A stretch of DNA of 64,000 bases, from assembly GCF_035961655.1 (NCBI RefSeq), contig NZ_CP108393.1, positions 124,001-188,000 of the forward strand, given 5' to 3'. The notes under the pieces were generated by a model. It did no database searches and was not told the origin of the DNA. It saw only the letters and a program-made list of their open reading frames with translations. Both the position numbers and the translations under genes were made by a program. Shown piece after piece: positions 16,791-26,351 of the stretch. Each line of letters opens with the position of its first letter. Positions within the stretch are counted from its first letter, which is position 1. The stretch comes from Streptomyces sp. NBC_01317. GTDB lineage: Bacteria > Actinomycetota > Actinomycetes > Streptomycetales > Streptomycetaceae.

Positions 16791-17747
16791 ATGAAGATCC
16801 GTATTTTTGTGGCCACCGCCTCGCTGGCCGCCTCCGCCGGGCTCGTGGGACTCGCCGGATCCGCCCAGGCCGCGCTCTACACCACCTGTGTCGGTGACGG
16901 CGGCGCCGTGACGGTCGGCGGGGACCTGGTCGTACCGGCCGGACAGTCGTGCACGCTGACCGGCACCAAGGTCAAGGGCACCGTGACGGTGGAGGCGGGA
17001 GCCGACCTCGTCGCGTCCGGCGCGACGTTCAACTCGAACGTGACGGTCCGTCAGAACGGTTACCTGGACCTCACCGACACCACGGTCAAGGGGTCCGTGA
17101 CCGCACAGGCGGCCTTCGGCACGCACGTCCAGGACAGCAGCGTCAAGACGGGGATCACCGCCGACAAGGGGTTCGTGTACGCCGTCGACGCGACGCTCGG
17201 CGGCACGGTCAGATCCTCGGCGGGCGAGCTGTACGTCTCGGGGAGCACCCTCTCCGGCGCGCTGACCGGGGAGGGGAACCTGTACACCGACGTCTACGAC
17301 AGCACGGTCAAGGGCGCCCTCACCGTCGGCGGGAACACGCTCGGCGGGGTCCTGTGCGCCAGCGAGGTCGAAGGCAACACCACGTACCGGAACAACGCCG
17401 ACACACTCCAGCTCGGCGGCGAGGGGACCCTCGGCTCCTGCGCCGGCGCCACCTACCTCGGCGGGAACCTGACGGTCACCGACAACACGGCGGCGACCGT
17501 GCTGGACAACACGATCGTCCGGGGCGGCCTCACCGCGACCGGCAACAGCCCCGTGCTGGGACTCGGCCCGCTGGCCAGGGTCCGGGGCGCGATCACCGGT
17601 GAGACCACGGCCGCCGGTGCCTCGCCCTCCCTCGCGGCCCGCAAGGCGGCGCCGCAGGACCGCGGGGACGCCCTCGCCGAGAAGGTCGAGCAGCGGGTCG
17701 CCGACGCCCGGGCGGACGCGAGCGCGGCGGGCGACTCCGACCTGTAG
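16791..17747 (+). CDS. Secreted repeat protein, probable right-handed beta-solenoid
   Basis: A 318-aa exported protein with a signal peptide ending SAQA-A. After two early Cys the chain consists of short hydrophobic/Val-Thr strands spaced about 20-23 residues, for example GTVTVEAGADLVASGATFNSN, then VTVRQNGYLDLTDTTVKGS, then LTGEGNLYTDVYDSTVKGA. This spacing suggests a beta-helix, similar in general to polymer-forming or pectate-lyase-like solenoids. The C-terminal 50 residues are charged and Ala-rich. No catalytic motif was identified. AAAGGGAAG precedes the ATG. The gene stands before the TIM-barrel gene with 114 bases between, but a functional link is not shown. No known name is assigned. 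Confidence 0.7.
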   Translation: MKIRIFVATASLAASAGLVGLAGSAQAALYTTCVGDGGAVTVGGDLVVPAGQSCTLTGTKVKGTVTVEAGADLVASGATFNSNVTVRQNGYLDLTDTTVKGSVTAQAAFGTHVQDSSVKTGITADKGFVYAVDATLGGTVRSSAGELYVSGSTLSGALTGEGNLYTDVYDSTVKGALTVGGNTLGGVLCASEVEGNTTYRNNADTLQLGGEGTLGSCAGATYLGGNLTVTDNTAATVLDNTIVRGGLTATGNSPVLGLGPLARVRGAITGETTAAGASPSLAARKAAPQDRGDALAEKVEQRVADARADASAAGDSDL

Positions 17748-17861
17748 CCCGTACGGGGCGGGCACGCCCCGTACCGCGCCTCCCCGCGCCACCGCAGCAG
17801 TCCGGCGCCGTCAGACCGGCGCACCCCCAGATCTTCTCGGCCGCATACCTCAGGAGTGACC

Positions 17862-18830
17862 GTGGGCCACATGAGCAAGTCCTTCGACCGCAGAGCCTTC
17901 CTGCGGGCCACCGCAGGCACCACCGTGGCGCTCGCCGCCACCTCCGTCACCGGCGTGGGGGCGACCTCCGCCGCCGCGGCGAGCGGCCTGTCCATCCCCA
18001 AGGACCGCATCGCCATCCAGCTCTACAGCATCCGTGACAAGGTCACCTCGCTCGGCTTCGCCGTCGTGCTGGCCGAACTGGCCCGGATCGGCTACCGCGA
18101 GATCGAGTTCGCCGGGTACACGCAGAACACCTCCATCCTGGGCCGGCAGATCACCCTCCAGGAGATCCGCCGTCTGCTGGACGACAACGGACTGCGAGCG
18201 GTGGGCAGTCACGTCGGCATCGGCAACCTGCGCACCAACCTCCAGGGCGAGCTGGACTCGGCCCAGATCCTCGGCATGCCGCACATCGGCACCGCCAACG
18301 CTCCCTCGGGCAACAACACCGTCGCGGGCTACCTCGCGGCGGCCGAGGAGTTCAACACCTGGGGCGCGGCGGCCACGGCGCGCGGCCTCAAGCTCTACCA
18401 GCACAACCACGCCGGGGAGTTCGCCTTCGCCACCGACCAGCCGTCGGTCCGGCTGTACGACGTCTTCCTCAGGAACACCGACCCGCGCCACGTGTACCTG
18501 GAGATGGACATCTTCTGGGCGTACGTCGGTCAGCACCGCTGGCCCGGTTTCAACCCGGCGGCGTACGTGCGCGACCAGCCGTACCGCTACCCGCTGTTCC
18601 ACCTGAAGGACGGGGACGCCAACCCGTCGAAGGCGGACGGGTACGACATCGTCGAGTTCGGCGCGGGAGACCTGCCGTACGAGAAGTTCATCCGGGACAT
18701 CGGACCGCGGGCCAGCCACGTCGGGATCTGGGAGCAGGACACGGCCCCCAACACCCTGCCCAATCCGCCCGGTTCGCTCGGCGCCGCCGAGCGCAGCTTC
18801 ACCGCGATCAAGACACTCCTCAACCGCTAG
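17862..18830 (+). CDS. Tat-exported sugar phosphate isomerase/epimerase-like TIM-barrel protein
   Basis: A 322-aa protein starting with a twin-arginine signal (DRRAFLRATAGTTVALAAT). It continues with a xylose-isomerase-like (AP endonuclease 2) barrel: IAIQLYSIRDKV, GYREIEFAGY, LYQHNHAGEFA, VYLEMDIFWAYVGQ and PLFHLKDG. The Glu, Asp and His residues on these strands are the usual metal ligands. GTG 17862 is placed by AGGAG five bases upstream; ATG 17871 is an alternative. It is followed after 56 bases by the secreted sugar-dehydrogenase-like gene and then a ROK regulator, pointing to extracytoplasmic sugar or polyol conversion (inference). Confidence 0.87.
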   Translation: MGHMSKSFDRRAFLRATAGTTVALAATSVTGVGATSAAAASGLSIPKDRIAIQLYSIRDKVTSLGFAVVLAELARIGYREIEFAGYTQNTSILGRQITLQEIRRLLDDNGLRAVGSHVGIGNLRTNLQGELDSAQILGMPHIGTANAPSGNNTVAGYLAAAEEFNTWGAAATARGLKLYQHNHAGEFAFATDQPSVRLYDVFLRNTDPRHVYLEMDIFWAYVGQHRWPGFNPAAYVRDQPYRYPLFHLKDGDANPSKADGYDIVEFGAGDLPYEKFIRDIGPRASHVGIWEQDTAPNTLPNPPGSLGAAERSFTAIKTLLNR

Positions 18831-18886
18831 GGCGCATCCCCGCACACTTCCGATTCCGCCCAGCGACCTTAGGAGACGCGATCGCC

Positions 18887-21800
18887 GTGCACCGTACCCT
18901 GAGACGCCTGCTCGCAGGGGTCCTCCTCACCGCGCTGCCCGCACTGGGCGCGGTGGGGCTGGCCCCCGCGGCGCAGGCGCACCCCGACCATGAACACGCC
19001 CTGGACTGGGCGAACTACGAGAAGGTGACACTCACCAAGGACACCGGCGAGCCGATCGATCTCGCCGTTCTGCCCGACAGCAGAGTCCTGCACACCGCCC
19101 GCAACGGGGATCTGCGGCTGACCGATCCCGGCAGCGGTGTGACCAAGGTCGTCAATCACATCGACGTGTACCAGAACTCGGAGATGGGTCTCCAGACGGT
19201 GACCCTGGATCCCGACTTCGCCACCAACAAGTGGGTGTACCTCTACTATTCACCGCCGCTCGACACACCGACGGGGTCGGCGCCGGAACGGCTTCCCGCC
19301 GGCCAGGACGACTCGTACTGGGACCGGTGGAAGGGGTACGACAGCCTCGTCCGCTACAAGTGGACCGGTGACAAGCTGGATCCGGCCTCCGCGCAGGAGA
19401 TCATCCGGGTCGGCCACAACCGCGGCCAGTGCTGCCACGTCGCGGGAGACGTGGACTTCGACGGCGACGGCAACCTCTACCTGGCCACCGGGGGCAACAC
19501 CCCGGCGTCCGGGCCGAACGTCAGCGGATACACGCCGATCAACGACGCGGCCACGTACAACCCCGGCCTCGACGAGCGGCGCGGCTCCGGCAACACCAAC
19601 GACCTCCGGGGCAAGATCCTCCGTATCTCCGTGAAGGAGGACGGGAGTTACACGATCCCGGAGGGGAACCTGTTCCCCGTGGGGACCGCGAAGACCCGTC
19701 CCGAGATCTTCGTGATGGGGCTGCGCAACCCGTACCGGATGACGGTCGACAAGACGACGGGCGCCGTGATGTGGGGCGACTACGGACCCGACGCCGGGAC
19801 CGCCAGCCCCGACCGCGGGCCCATGGGGTACGTCGAGTGGCAGACCACCACCAAGGCGATGAACAGCGGTTGGCCGTTCTGCACGGGCGACAACACCCGC
19901 CCGTACCGGGACTTCGACTTCGCCACGCTGACCCCGGGACCGGCCTTCGACTGCGCGGCGCCGGTGAACGACTCCCGGTGGAACACCGGCCTGACCCAGC
20001 TGCCGCCCGCCGCCCCGGCCACCCTCTGGTACGGGGACCGGGACACCGATCAGCCGTGGCCGGAGCTGACCGCCTTCCGGGGCCCCGGTGGTCCCGGCGG
20101 CCAGGCCCCGATGGCCGGACCCGTCTACCACTACGACGCCGACAACCCCGCCCCGGGGAAGTTCCCCGAATACTGGGACGGCAAGGCGTTCTTCGGCGAG
20201 TTCTCCCAGGACTACGTCGCCGCCCTGACGCTCGAAGGCCCCGACGGCCCGGTCAGCAAGCTGGAGAACGTCCTCCCGAACAGCGAGCGTTCGGAGAACG
20301 GCATCCCCCCGTGGGACAACCCGATGGACATGGAGTTCGGTCCTGACGGCGCCCTGTACGTGCTCGACTACGGCGACGGATTCTTCCGGCAGAACCCCGA
20401 CGCGGGTCTCTACCGGATCGACTACGCCGAGGGCAACAAGGCGCCGACCGCGGTCATCAAGGCGACTCCCTCGTCGGGCCAGGCCCCGCTCGCCGTCTCC
20501 TTCGACGCGGGCGCGTCCACCGATCCCGAGGGCGGCGCGCTCACCTACCAGTGGGACCTGAACGGTGACGGCACCTTCGACGCCAGCGGTCCCCAGGCCA
20601 CCCGCACGTACGCGGAGAACGGACAGTTCCAGGCCCGCCTGAAGGTCACCGACCCGCAGGGCAAAATCGGACTGACGAGCCGTCAGATATCCGTGGGCAA
20701 CACGGCACCGACCGTACGGATCACCTCACCCCCCGACGGCGGCTTCTTCACCTGGGGCGACGCCGTGCCGTACGGCGTCGACATCAACGACCCGGAGGAC
20801 GGCACCGCGATCGACTGCGCCAAGGTCGCCTGGACCTTCGGTCTCGGGCACAACCAGCACGGTCACCCCGTCAACAGCGGAACGGGCTGCACCGGCGCGG
20901 TCGTCTCCCCGGCCGACGCCGGGCACGGGGACACCGAGAACGTCTTCGGGGTCCTCGGGATCGTATACACCGACAAGGGCGCGGGCGGCGTCCCGCCCGC
21001 CGCCGGCGACGCCCAGGTCGTCCTCAACCCGGCGCTGATGCAGGGCGAGCACTACGACACCTCGCAGGGGATCACCGTCACCGACGACACCACGGCGTCG
21101 GGACAGCGCAAGGTGACCTCCTTCGACGAGGGGGACTGGATCGCGTACGACCCCGTCTCGTTCGCCGGCATCACCGGCGTGCAGACCCGCGCTTCCGGCG
21201 CGGGGACGCTGGCCCTGCGGTGGAACGCGGCCGACGCGGCGCCGTTCGCCACCGTGTCCGTACCCGCCGGTGAGGGGTGGCGGACCGTGACCACCTCGCT
21301 CGCCGGCGCCCCTTCGGGCAGCGGACGGCTGTACGTCACCACCTCCGGCGGTGTGGAGCTGGACTCCCTGACCTTCCAGGGCGCCGGTGTCGCCGACAAG
21401 ACCCCGCCGAAGGTGACCGCCACGCTCAATCCGGCGCAGCCCACCGGGAGCAACGGGTGGTACACCGGCAACGTGACACTGAACGTCGCCGCCACCGACA
21501 ACGGGACGGTCAGCAGCCGGCAGTACTCGGTCAACGGGGGGACGACCTGGCTGACCGCCAACGCGGCCGTCACCCTGTCCGCCGAGGGCGTCACCTCGGT
21601 CCGCTACCGGGCGACCGACAGCGGCGGGAACATCTCGGAGGTCGGCAGCCTGACCGTACGGATCGACCGTACCGGGCCCACGGTGACCGTCACCGGGCTC
21701 GACGCGGACGGCACGTACGGCGACTCCACCCGCCCGGCCCCGGTGATCGCCGCGACCGACCCGGTGTCCGGCGGGGCCACCGCCACCACCACGCTGGACG

Positions 21801-22186
21801 GGTCCGCGGTCACCTCGGGACAGCCGCTGGCCCTCTGGCGGCTGCCGCTCGGCGGCCACGACCTGACGGTCACGGCCCGGGACGCCGCGGGCAACACCAC
21901 GGTGAGAACCGTGCGCTTCACGACCCGCACGTCCTTCGGCGACCTGGGCACGCTCATCCCGCGGCTGCGGGCCGAGGGGCTGATCACGGCGCAGGGCGAG
22001 CAGCGGCTCACGGTCCGGCTCGACCAGGCCCGCGCCCACGCGCAGGCCGGCCGGATCACACAGGCAGCGGCTGTCCTGGACGCGTTCTCCGCGTCCGCGC
22101 GTGACACGTCCCTGGTGTCCGACGCGGCGGCGCGCGCCGCGCTGGCCCGGGACGCGGTCGCGGTGAAGGGGGGCCTGGGCGACTGA
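18887..22186 (+). CDS. Secreted glucose/sorbosone dehydrogenase-like protein with PKD and carbohydrate-binding domains
   Basis: A 1099-aa multidomain exported protein. A signal peptide ends AQA-H. Residues about 40-510 form a six-bladed GSDH propeller (EMGLQTVTLDPDFATNKWVYLYYSP, GQCCHVAGDVDFDGDGNLYLATGGNT, NDLRGKILRI, GLRNPYRMTVD). A PKD domain follows (about 520-605: APTAVIKATPSSGQAPLAVSF). Next come a CBM6-like region (VTSFDEGDWIAYDPV), Ig-like repeats with DxTGP boundaries, and a helical FIVAR-like tail. Such enzymes oxidise sugars using a soluble cofactor, usually PQQ. The attached domains imply binding to a polysaccharide. The GTG start follows TTAGGAGACG. A long hairpin terminates the unit. 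Confidence 0.87.
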   Translation: MHRTLRRLLAGVLLTALPALGAVGLAPAAQAHPDHEHALDWANYEKVTLTKDTGEPIDLAVLPDSRVLHTARNGDLRLTDPGSGVTKVVNHIDVYQNSEMGLQTVTLDPDFATNKWVYLYYSPPLDTPTGSAPERLPAGQDDSYWDRWKGYDSLVRYKWTGDKLDPASAQEIIRVGHNRGQCCHVAGDVDFDGDGNLYLATGGNTPASGPNVSGYTPINDAATYNPGLDERRGSGNTNDLRGKILRISVKEDGSYTIPEGNLFPVGTAKTRPEIFVMGLRNPYRMTVDKTTGAVMWGDYGPDAGTASPDRGPMGYVEWQTTTKAMNSGWPFCTGDNTRPYRDFDFATLTPGPAFDCAAPVNDSRWNTGLTQLPPAAPATLWYGDRDTDQPWPELTAFRGPGGPGGQAPMAGPVYHYDADNPAPGKFPEYWDGKAFFGEFSQDYVAALTLEGPDGPVSKLENVLPNSERSENGIPPWDNPMDMEFGPDGALYVLDYGDGFFRQNPDAGLYRIDYAEGNKAPTAVIKATPSSGQAPLAVSFDAGASTDPEGGALTYQWDLNGDGTFDASGPQATRTYAENGQFQARLKVTDPQGKIGLTSRQISVGNTAPTVRITSPPDGGFFTWGDAVPYGVDINDPEDGTAIDCAKVAWTFGLGHNQHGHPVNSGTGCTGAVVSPADAGHGDTENVFGVLGIVYTDKGAGGVPPAAGDAQVVLNPALMQGEHYDTSQGITVTDDTTASGQRKVTSFDEGDWIAYDPVSFAGITGVQTRASGAGTLALRWNAADAAPFATVSVPAGEGWRTVTTSLAGAPSGSGRLYVTTSGGVELDSLTFQGAGVADKTPPKVTATLNPAQPTGSNGWYTGNVTLNVAATDNGTVSSRQYSVNGGTTWLTANAAVTLSAEGVTSVRYRATDSGGNISEVGSLTVRIDRTGPTVTVTGLDADGTYGDSTRPAPVIAATDPVSGGATATTTLDGSAVTSGQPLALWRLPLGGHDLTVTARDAAGNTTVRTVRFTTRTSFGDLGTLIPRLRAEGLITAQGEQRLTVRLDQARAHAQAGRITQAAAVLDAFSASARDTSLVSDAAARAALARDAVAVKGGLGD

Positions 22187-22230
22187 CGCGCCGAGTACCG
22201 CTCCGTCCCCCGGTGGGGCGGGGCGGTTCG

Positions 22231-22274
22231 CGTGAAGGGCAGGGGCCGGTCCGTACCGGCCCCTGCCCTTCACG
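22231..22274 (+). terminator. Perfect 20-bp hairpin, intrinsic terminator
   Basis: Two perfect complementary 20-base arms (22231-22250 and 22255-22274) are separated by CCGT, just after the dehydrogenase-like gene. There is no T-run, as is usual in Streptomyces terminators. It separates the TIM-barrel/dehydrogenase unit from the ROK gene. Confidence 0.8.
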
Positions 22275-22365
22275 GCGCTCCCCCGGCTGTCGCGTCCCGT
22301 CAGCTGTTCCGTCCCGCTCCATCCCTGAGGTGTTCCGACCTAAGGTGTCCCGAGGAAGGGAGCCC

Positions 22366-23547
22366 GTGAACATTCCGTACCGCGTCATGAGCCTGCTGCG
22401 CGACAACGGGCCGCTGTCCCGCGCCCAACTGGCGGACCGGGTGGAGGTACCGCGCCCCCGGCTCCTCGCGGAACTCGACCGCATGGTCACCGCCGGCCGG
22501 GTCCTGGAGGCGGGCCCCGCCGCCTCGCGCGGCGGCCGTCGCTCCACGCTCGTCCAGCTGGCGCCCGGCCTGCGGTTCGCGGCCGTCGACCTGGGAGCCA
22601 GTTCGATCGACATCGAGATCACCGACGGCGGTCTTGAACCGGTGGCGTCCTGCTCCGAGGAGGCGGACATCCGCTCGGGCCCCGTCGCGGTGCTGGACCG
22701 GGTCAGCGAACTCCTCGTCGGGATGCGCGAGCGGGGCCACTACACCCGGCTCGACGCGATCGGCATCGGCCTGCCCGGCCCGGTGAGCTTCCGGGAGGGC
22801 GTGCCCGTCTCGCCGCCGATCATGGCGGGGTGGAACCGCTATCCCGTACGGGACACCCTCGCCCGTGCGCACGACTGCCCGGTGGTCGTGGACAACGACG
22901 TGAACGTGATGGCGCTCGGCGAGCAGCACAGCGGGGTCGCCAGGACCGTCGAGCACCTGCTCTTCGTCAAGATCGGCAGCGGGATCGGCTCCGGGGTGCA
23001 GCACCACGGCCACATCTACCGGGGGGCGGCGGGGGCGGCCGGGGACATCGGCCATATCCAGGTCGAGGCGGACGGCCCGGTGTGTTCGTGCGGCAACTCC
23101 GGCTGCCTGGAGGCGTACTTCGGCGGCGCGGCCCTCGCCAGGGACGCCTTGGCGGCCGCCAAGGACGGCCGGTCGCCGGCCCTCGCCGACCGGCTCGCGG
23201 AGCGGGGCACGCTGACCGCCGTCGACGTCGGCGAGTGTGCCGCGGGCGGTGACAGTACGTGTGTCAACCTCATCCGGGACGGCGGCCACCGGGTGGGGCA
23301 GGTCCTCGCCACCCTGGTCAGCTTCATGAACCCGTCCATGATCGTGATCGGTGGCGGGCTGTCGGGGCTCGGTTACGTCCTGCTGTCGGAGATCCGCAGC
23401 GTGGTGTACAAACGCTCCCTCCCCCTTGCCACCGGCAACCTGCCGATCGTCATGTCGGAGCTGGGCCCGCGGGCCGGGGTCGTCGGCGCGGCGCTGCTGG
23501 CCAGCGAGCTCTCGTACGGCGGAGGGGTCTGGCCCCACCCGAGCTGA
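22366..23547 (+). CDS. ROK-family transcriptional regulator
   Basis: A 393-aa protein with an N-terminal winged helix (VMSLLRDNGPLSRAQLADRVEVPRPRLLAELDRMVTAGRVLEAG). A ROK sugar-kinase-like domain follows: the ATP-binding DLGASS, GIGLPGPV, VVVDNDVNVMALGE, GIGSGV, and the zinc-type C-x-C-G-N-x-G-C-L-E motif CSCGNSGCLEAYFG. The winged helix marks it as a repressor rather than a free kinase. The location after the TIM-barrel and sugar-dehydrogenase genes suggests it controls them in response to a sugar. GTG 22366 has GAGGAAGGG upstream. Confidence 0.9.
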   Translation: MNIPYRVMSLLRDNGPLSRAQLADRVEVPRPRLLAELDRMVTAGRVLEAGPAASRGGRRSTLVQLAPGLRFAAVDLGASSIDIEITDGGLEPVASCSEEADIRSGPVAVLDRVSELLVGMRERGHYTRLDAIGIGLPGPVSFREGVPVSPPIMAGWNRYPVRDTLARAHDCPVVVDNDVNVMALGEQHSGVARTVEHLLFVKIGSGIGSGVQHHGHIYRGAAGAAGDIGHIQVEADGPVCSCGNSGCLEAYFGGAALARDALAAAKDGRSPALADRLAERGTLTAVDVGECAAGGDSTCVNLIRDGGHRVGQVLATLVSFMNPSMIVIGGGLSGLGYVLLSEIRSVVYKRSLPLATGNLPIVMSELGPRAGVVGAALLASELSYGGGVWPHPS

Positions 23548-23622
23548 CCGCACTCCCCCGCCGGCCTCTCGTCGCCGGGCCGCGCGATCCGTACGGCCCC
23601 GCCCGCAGCGGTGCTTCCCGCG

Positions 23623-23650
23623 ATGTGCGACTAGGATGAAAGTCGCACAT
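23623..23650. promoter_or_regulatory. 10-bp perfect inverted repeat overlapping a -10 box upstream of the Clp gene
   Basis: ATGTGCGACT (23623-23632) and AGTCGCACAT (23641-23650) form a perfect inverted repeat with an 8-bp spacer. TAGGAT (23632-23637), a good vegetative -10 box, lies within it. The position means a bound protein would block RNA polymerase. It does not match the HspR HAIR element (CTTGAGT-N7-ACTCAAG) or the ClgR consensus, the usual Clp regulators of Streptomyces. Confidence 0.75.
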
Positions 23651-23757
23651 GGGGTACACGCGCGCACAGGTACGGACACGTACAGGTACAGGGGCATACA
23701 GGCGGCCCCCACGGCGCAGCTGGTCGCGGTGGAGCCGTGACAGCGGATCGGACACAC

Positions 23758-26331
23758 ATGAGCAGCGGATTCATGGGTCCGGAGGGCTACGGCCCCGACC
23801 CGTTCAGTGACTTCCTCTCCCGCATCCTCGGTACCGGTGCGAACACCGGCGGCCCGGGACGGCCCCCGCCGCGACAGGCGGACATCGCCCGGCTGATGAG
23901 TGAACCGGCCCGGGAGCTGGTGGCGTCGGCGGCCAGTTACGCCGCGGAACACGGCAGCCCGGAACTGGGCACGGAACACCTCCTGCACGCGGCGCTCACG
24001 GCCGAGCCGACACGCGCCCTGCTGGAGCAGGCCGGTGCGAACCCCGACGCCCTGGTCGCGGAGATCGACCGGAGCGTGGGCTCGGGACCGCAGCAGAAGT
24101 CCGTCTCCGTCACCCCGGCGGTCAAACGGGCGCTGCTGGGCGCGCACGAACTGGCGCGGGCGACCGGCTCCTCGTACATCGGTCCCGAGCACGTCCTCGG
24201 GGCGCTCGCGGCAAATCCCGACTCGGCGGCGGGACGCATCCTGAACGTGGTCCGCTTCACACCGCCCGCCGCCCAGTACGGCGGTGTCGGGCCGCAGCCG
24301 CCGGGCATGGAGCAGGGCGCGGTGCAGCAGCACGGCACGCCGACCCTCGACAAATACAGCCGTGACCTCACCGATCTCGCCCGGTCGGGCCGGATCGACC
24401 CGGTCATCGGCCGCGAGGAGCAGATCGAGCAGACCGTCGAGGTGCTCTCCCGGCGCGGCAAGAACAACCCCGTCCTCATCGGTGACGCGGGGGTCGGCAA
24501 GACGGCCATCGTGGAGGGTCTCGCGCAGCGCATCGGCGACGGTGAGGTGCCCGGCACACTGCACGACCGTCGGGTGGTCGCGCTCGACCTGTCGGGTGTG
24601 GTCGCCGGTACCCGTTTCCGGGGTGATTTCGAGGAGCGGCTCAACGCCATCATCGACGAGATCCGCTCCCACTCCGACGAGCTGATCGTCTTCATCGACG
24701 AGCTGCACACGGTCGTCGGCGCGGGCGGCGGCGGCTCCGAGGGGTCCGGCAGCGACGCGAGCCAGATGCTCAAGCCCGCCCTCGCGCGGGGTGAGCTGCA
24801 CGTCATCGGCGCCACCACCCTGGAGGAGTACCGCCGTTACATCGAGAAGGACGCCGCGCTCGCCCGCCGCTTCCAGGCAATCCTGGTGCCGGAGCCGTCC
24901 GCGGAGGACACGGTGGAGATCCTGCGCGGTCTTCAGGACCGGTACGAGGCCCACCACCAGGTCCGCTACACCAACGAGGCGCTGCTCGCGGCCGTCGAAC
25001 TCTCCGACCGGTACATCACCGAACGTTTCCTGCCGGACAAGGCCATCGACCTGATCGACCAGGCCGGGGCCCGGGTCCGGCTGCGTTCGCGCACCAAGGC
25101 CACGGATGTACGGGACCTGGAACGCGAGGCGGAGCAGCTGACCAGGGACAAGGACCAGGCGGTCGCCTCGGAGCAGTACGAGCGGGCCACCGAACTGCGG
25201 GACCGGATCAACGAGCTGATCGACCGGATCGGGGCGGAGGACGGCCGGAGCGAGGGCGACGGCCACATCGTGGAGGTGTCCGCGGAGGACATCGCCGAGA
25301 TCGTGTCCCGGCAGACCGGTATCCCGGTGAGCAGTCTGACCGAGGAGGAGAAGACCAGGCTCCTCGGCATCGAGGACCACCTGCACACCCGGGTCGTGGG
25401 GCAGGACGCGGCGGTCACGGCGGTGTCGGACGCCATCCTGCGCTCCCGGGCGGGCCTGGCGGACCCCAACCGCCCGATCGGCAGCTTCCTCTTCCTCGGG
25501 CCGACCGGGGTGGGGAAGACCGAACTGGCGAGGGCGCTGGCGGAGGCGCTGTTCGGCAGCGAGGACCGGATGGTGCGGGTCGACATGAGCGAGTACCAGG
25601 AACGGCACACGGTCAGCCGGCTCGTCGGTGCCCCGCCGGGATACGTGGGCCATGAGGACGCGGGCCAGCTGACGGAGGCAGTGCGCCGGCACCCGTACTC
25701 GCTGCTGCTGCTCGACGAGGTGGAGAAGGCGCACCCCGATGTCTTCAACCTGCTGCTCCAGGTCTTCGACGAAGGGCATCTGACGGATTCTCAGGGCCGC
25801 CGGGTCGACTTCAAGAACACGGTCGTCGTCATGACCAGCAACCTGGGCTCGGACGCCCTCAGCGGGAGCCGCGGCGCGCTCGGCTTCGCCTCCCCGGACG
25901 CCTCCGACGCGGGGCAGCCTGCCGGTGCGGGCGGTTCGCGGACCCGGTCGGCGGCGGAGGAACGGGCGCTCGGCGCGCTGCGCGAGCACTTCCGGCCGGA
26001 GTTCCTCAACCGGCTGGACGAGGTCATCATCTTCCGCCGTCTCACCGACGAGCAGCTCAGGGAGGTGACCGGACTGCTCCTGGAGGCCACCCGCCGCCGG
26101 CTGCGGGCGCAGGACATCACCATCGAGTTCGCGCCGGAGGCCGTCGACTGGATCACGCGGCGGGGCCATCAGCCCGAGTACGGCGCGCGTCCGCTGCGCC
26201 GCACGATCCAGCGTGAGGTCGACAACGCCCTGTCCCGGCTGCTGCTGGACGGCGCGCTCGCCTCCGGGGCGCATGTGCGGGTGACCGTCGAGGAGGAGCG
26301 GCTGGCGTTCCACACGACGGCCATGGTCTGA
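23758..26331 (+). CDS. ClpC-like AAA+ protease ATP-binding subunit
   Basis: About 857 aa with a Clp N-domain (two repeats, [11 protein letters not shown] and [10 protein letters not shown]). The first AAA+ module has Walker A GDAGVGKT and Walker [13 protein letters not shown] short middle domain is present ([26 protein letters not shown]), which is ClpC-sized rather than ClpB-sized. The second AAA+ module has [21 protein letters not shown] and the sensor TSNLG. It unfolds proteins for degradation by ClpP or in disaggregation. A Gly-rich N-terminal extension precedes the N-domain. It is not the usual housekeeping clpC neighbourhood and is probably an extra paralogue. ATG 23758 was preferred to GTG 23737, where the ribosome site is only two bases away. 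Confidence 0.92.
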   Translation: MSSGFMGPEGYGPDPFSDFLSRILGTGANTGGPGRPPPRQADIARLMSEPARELVASAASYAAEHGSPELGTEHLLHAALTAEPTRALLEQAGANPDALVAEIDRSVGSGPQQKSVSVTPAVKRALLGAHELARATGSSYIGPEHVLGALAANPDSAAGRILNVVRFTPPAAQYGGVGPQPPGMEQGAVQQHGTPTLDKYSRDLTDLARSGRIDPVIGREEQIEQTVEVLSRRGKNNPVLIGDAGVGKTAIVEGLAQRIGDGEVPGTLHDRRVVALDLSGVVAGTRFRGDFEERLNAIIDEIRSHSDELIVFIDELHTVVGAGGGGSEGSGSDASQMLKPALARGELHVIGATTLEEYRRYIEKDAALARRFQAILVPEPSAEDTVEILRGLQDRYEAHHQVRYTNEALLAAVELSDRYITERFLPDKAIDLIDQAGARVRLRSRTKATDVRDLEREAEQLTRDKDQAVASEQYERATELRDRINELIDRIGAEDGRSEGDGHIVEVSAEDIAEIVSRQTGIPVSSLTEEEKTRLLGIEDHLHTRVVGQDAAVTAVSDAILRSRAGLADPNRPIGSFLFLGPTGVGKTELARALAEALFGSEDRMVRVDMSEYQERHTVSRLVGAPPGYVGHEDAGQLTEAVRRHPYSLLLLDEVEKAHPDVFNLLLQVFDEGHLTDSQGRRVDFKNTVVVMTSNLGSDALSGSRGALGFASPDASDAGQPAGAGGSRTRSAAEERALGALREHFRPEFLNRLDEVIIFRRLTDEQLREVTGLLLEATRRRLRAQDITIEFAPEAVDWITRRGHQPEYGARPLRRTIQREVDNALSRLLLDGALASGAHVRVTVEEERLAFHTTAMV

Positions 26332-26351
26332 CGCCTCGGTGTACGGGGGGC

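Noticed and set aside
23623..23650. HspR HAIR or ClgR site at the Clp gene
   Set aside because: Neither consensus matches the perfect palindrome seen.
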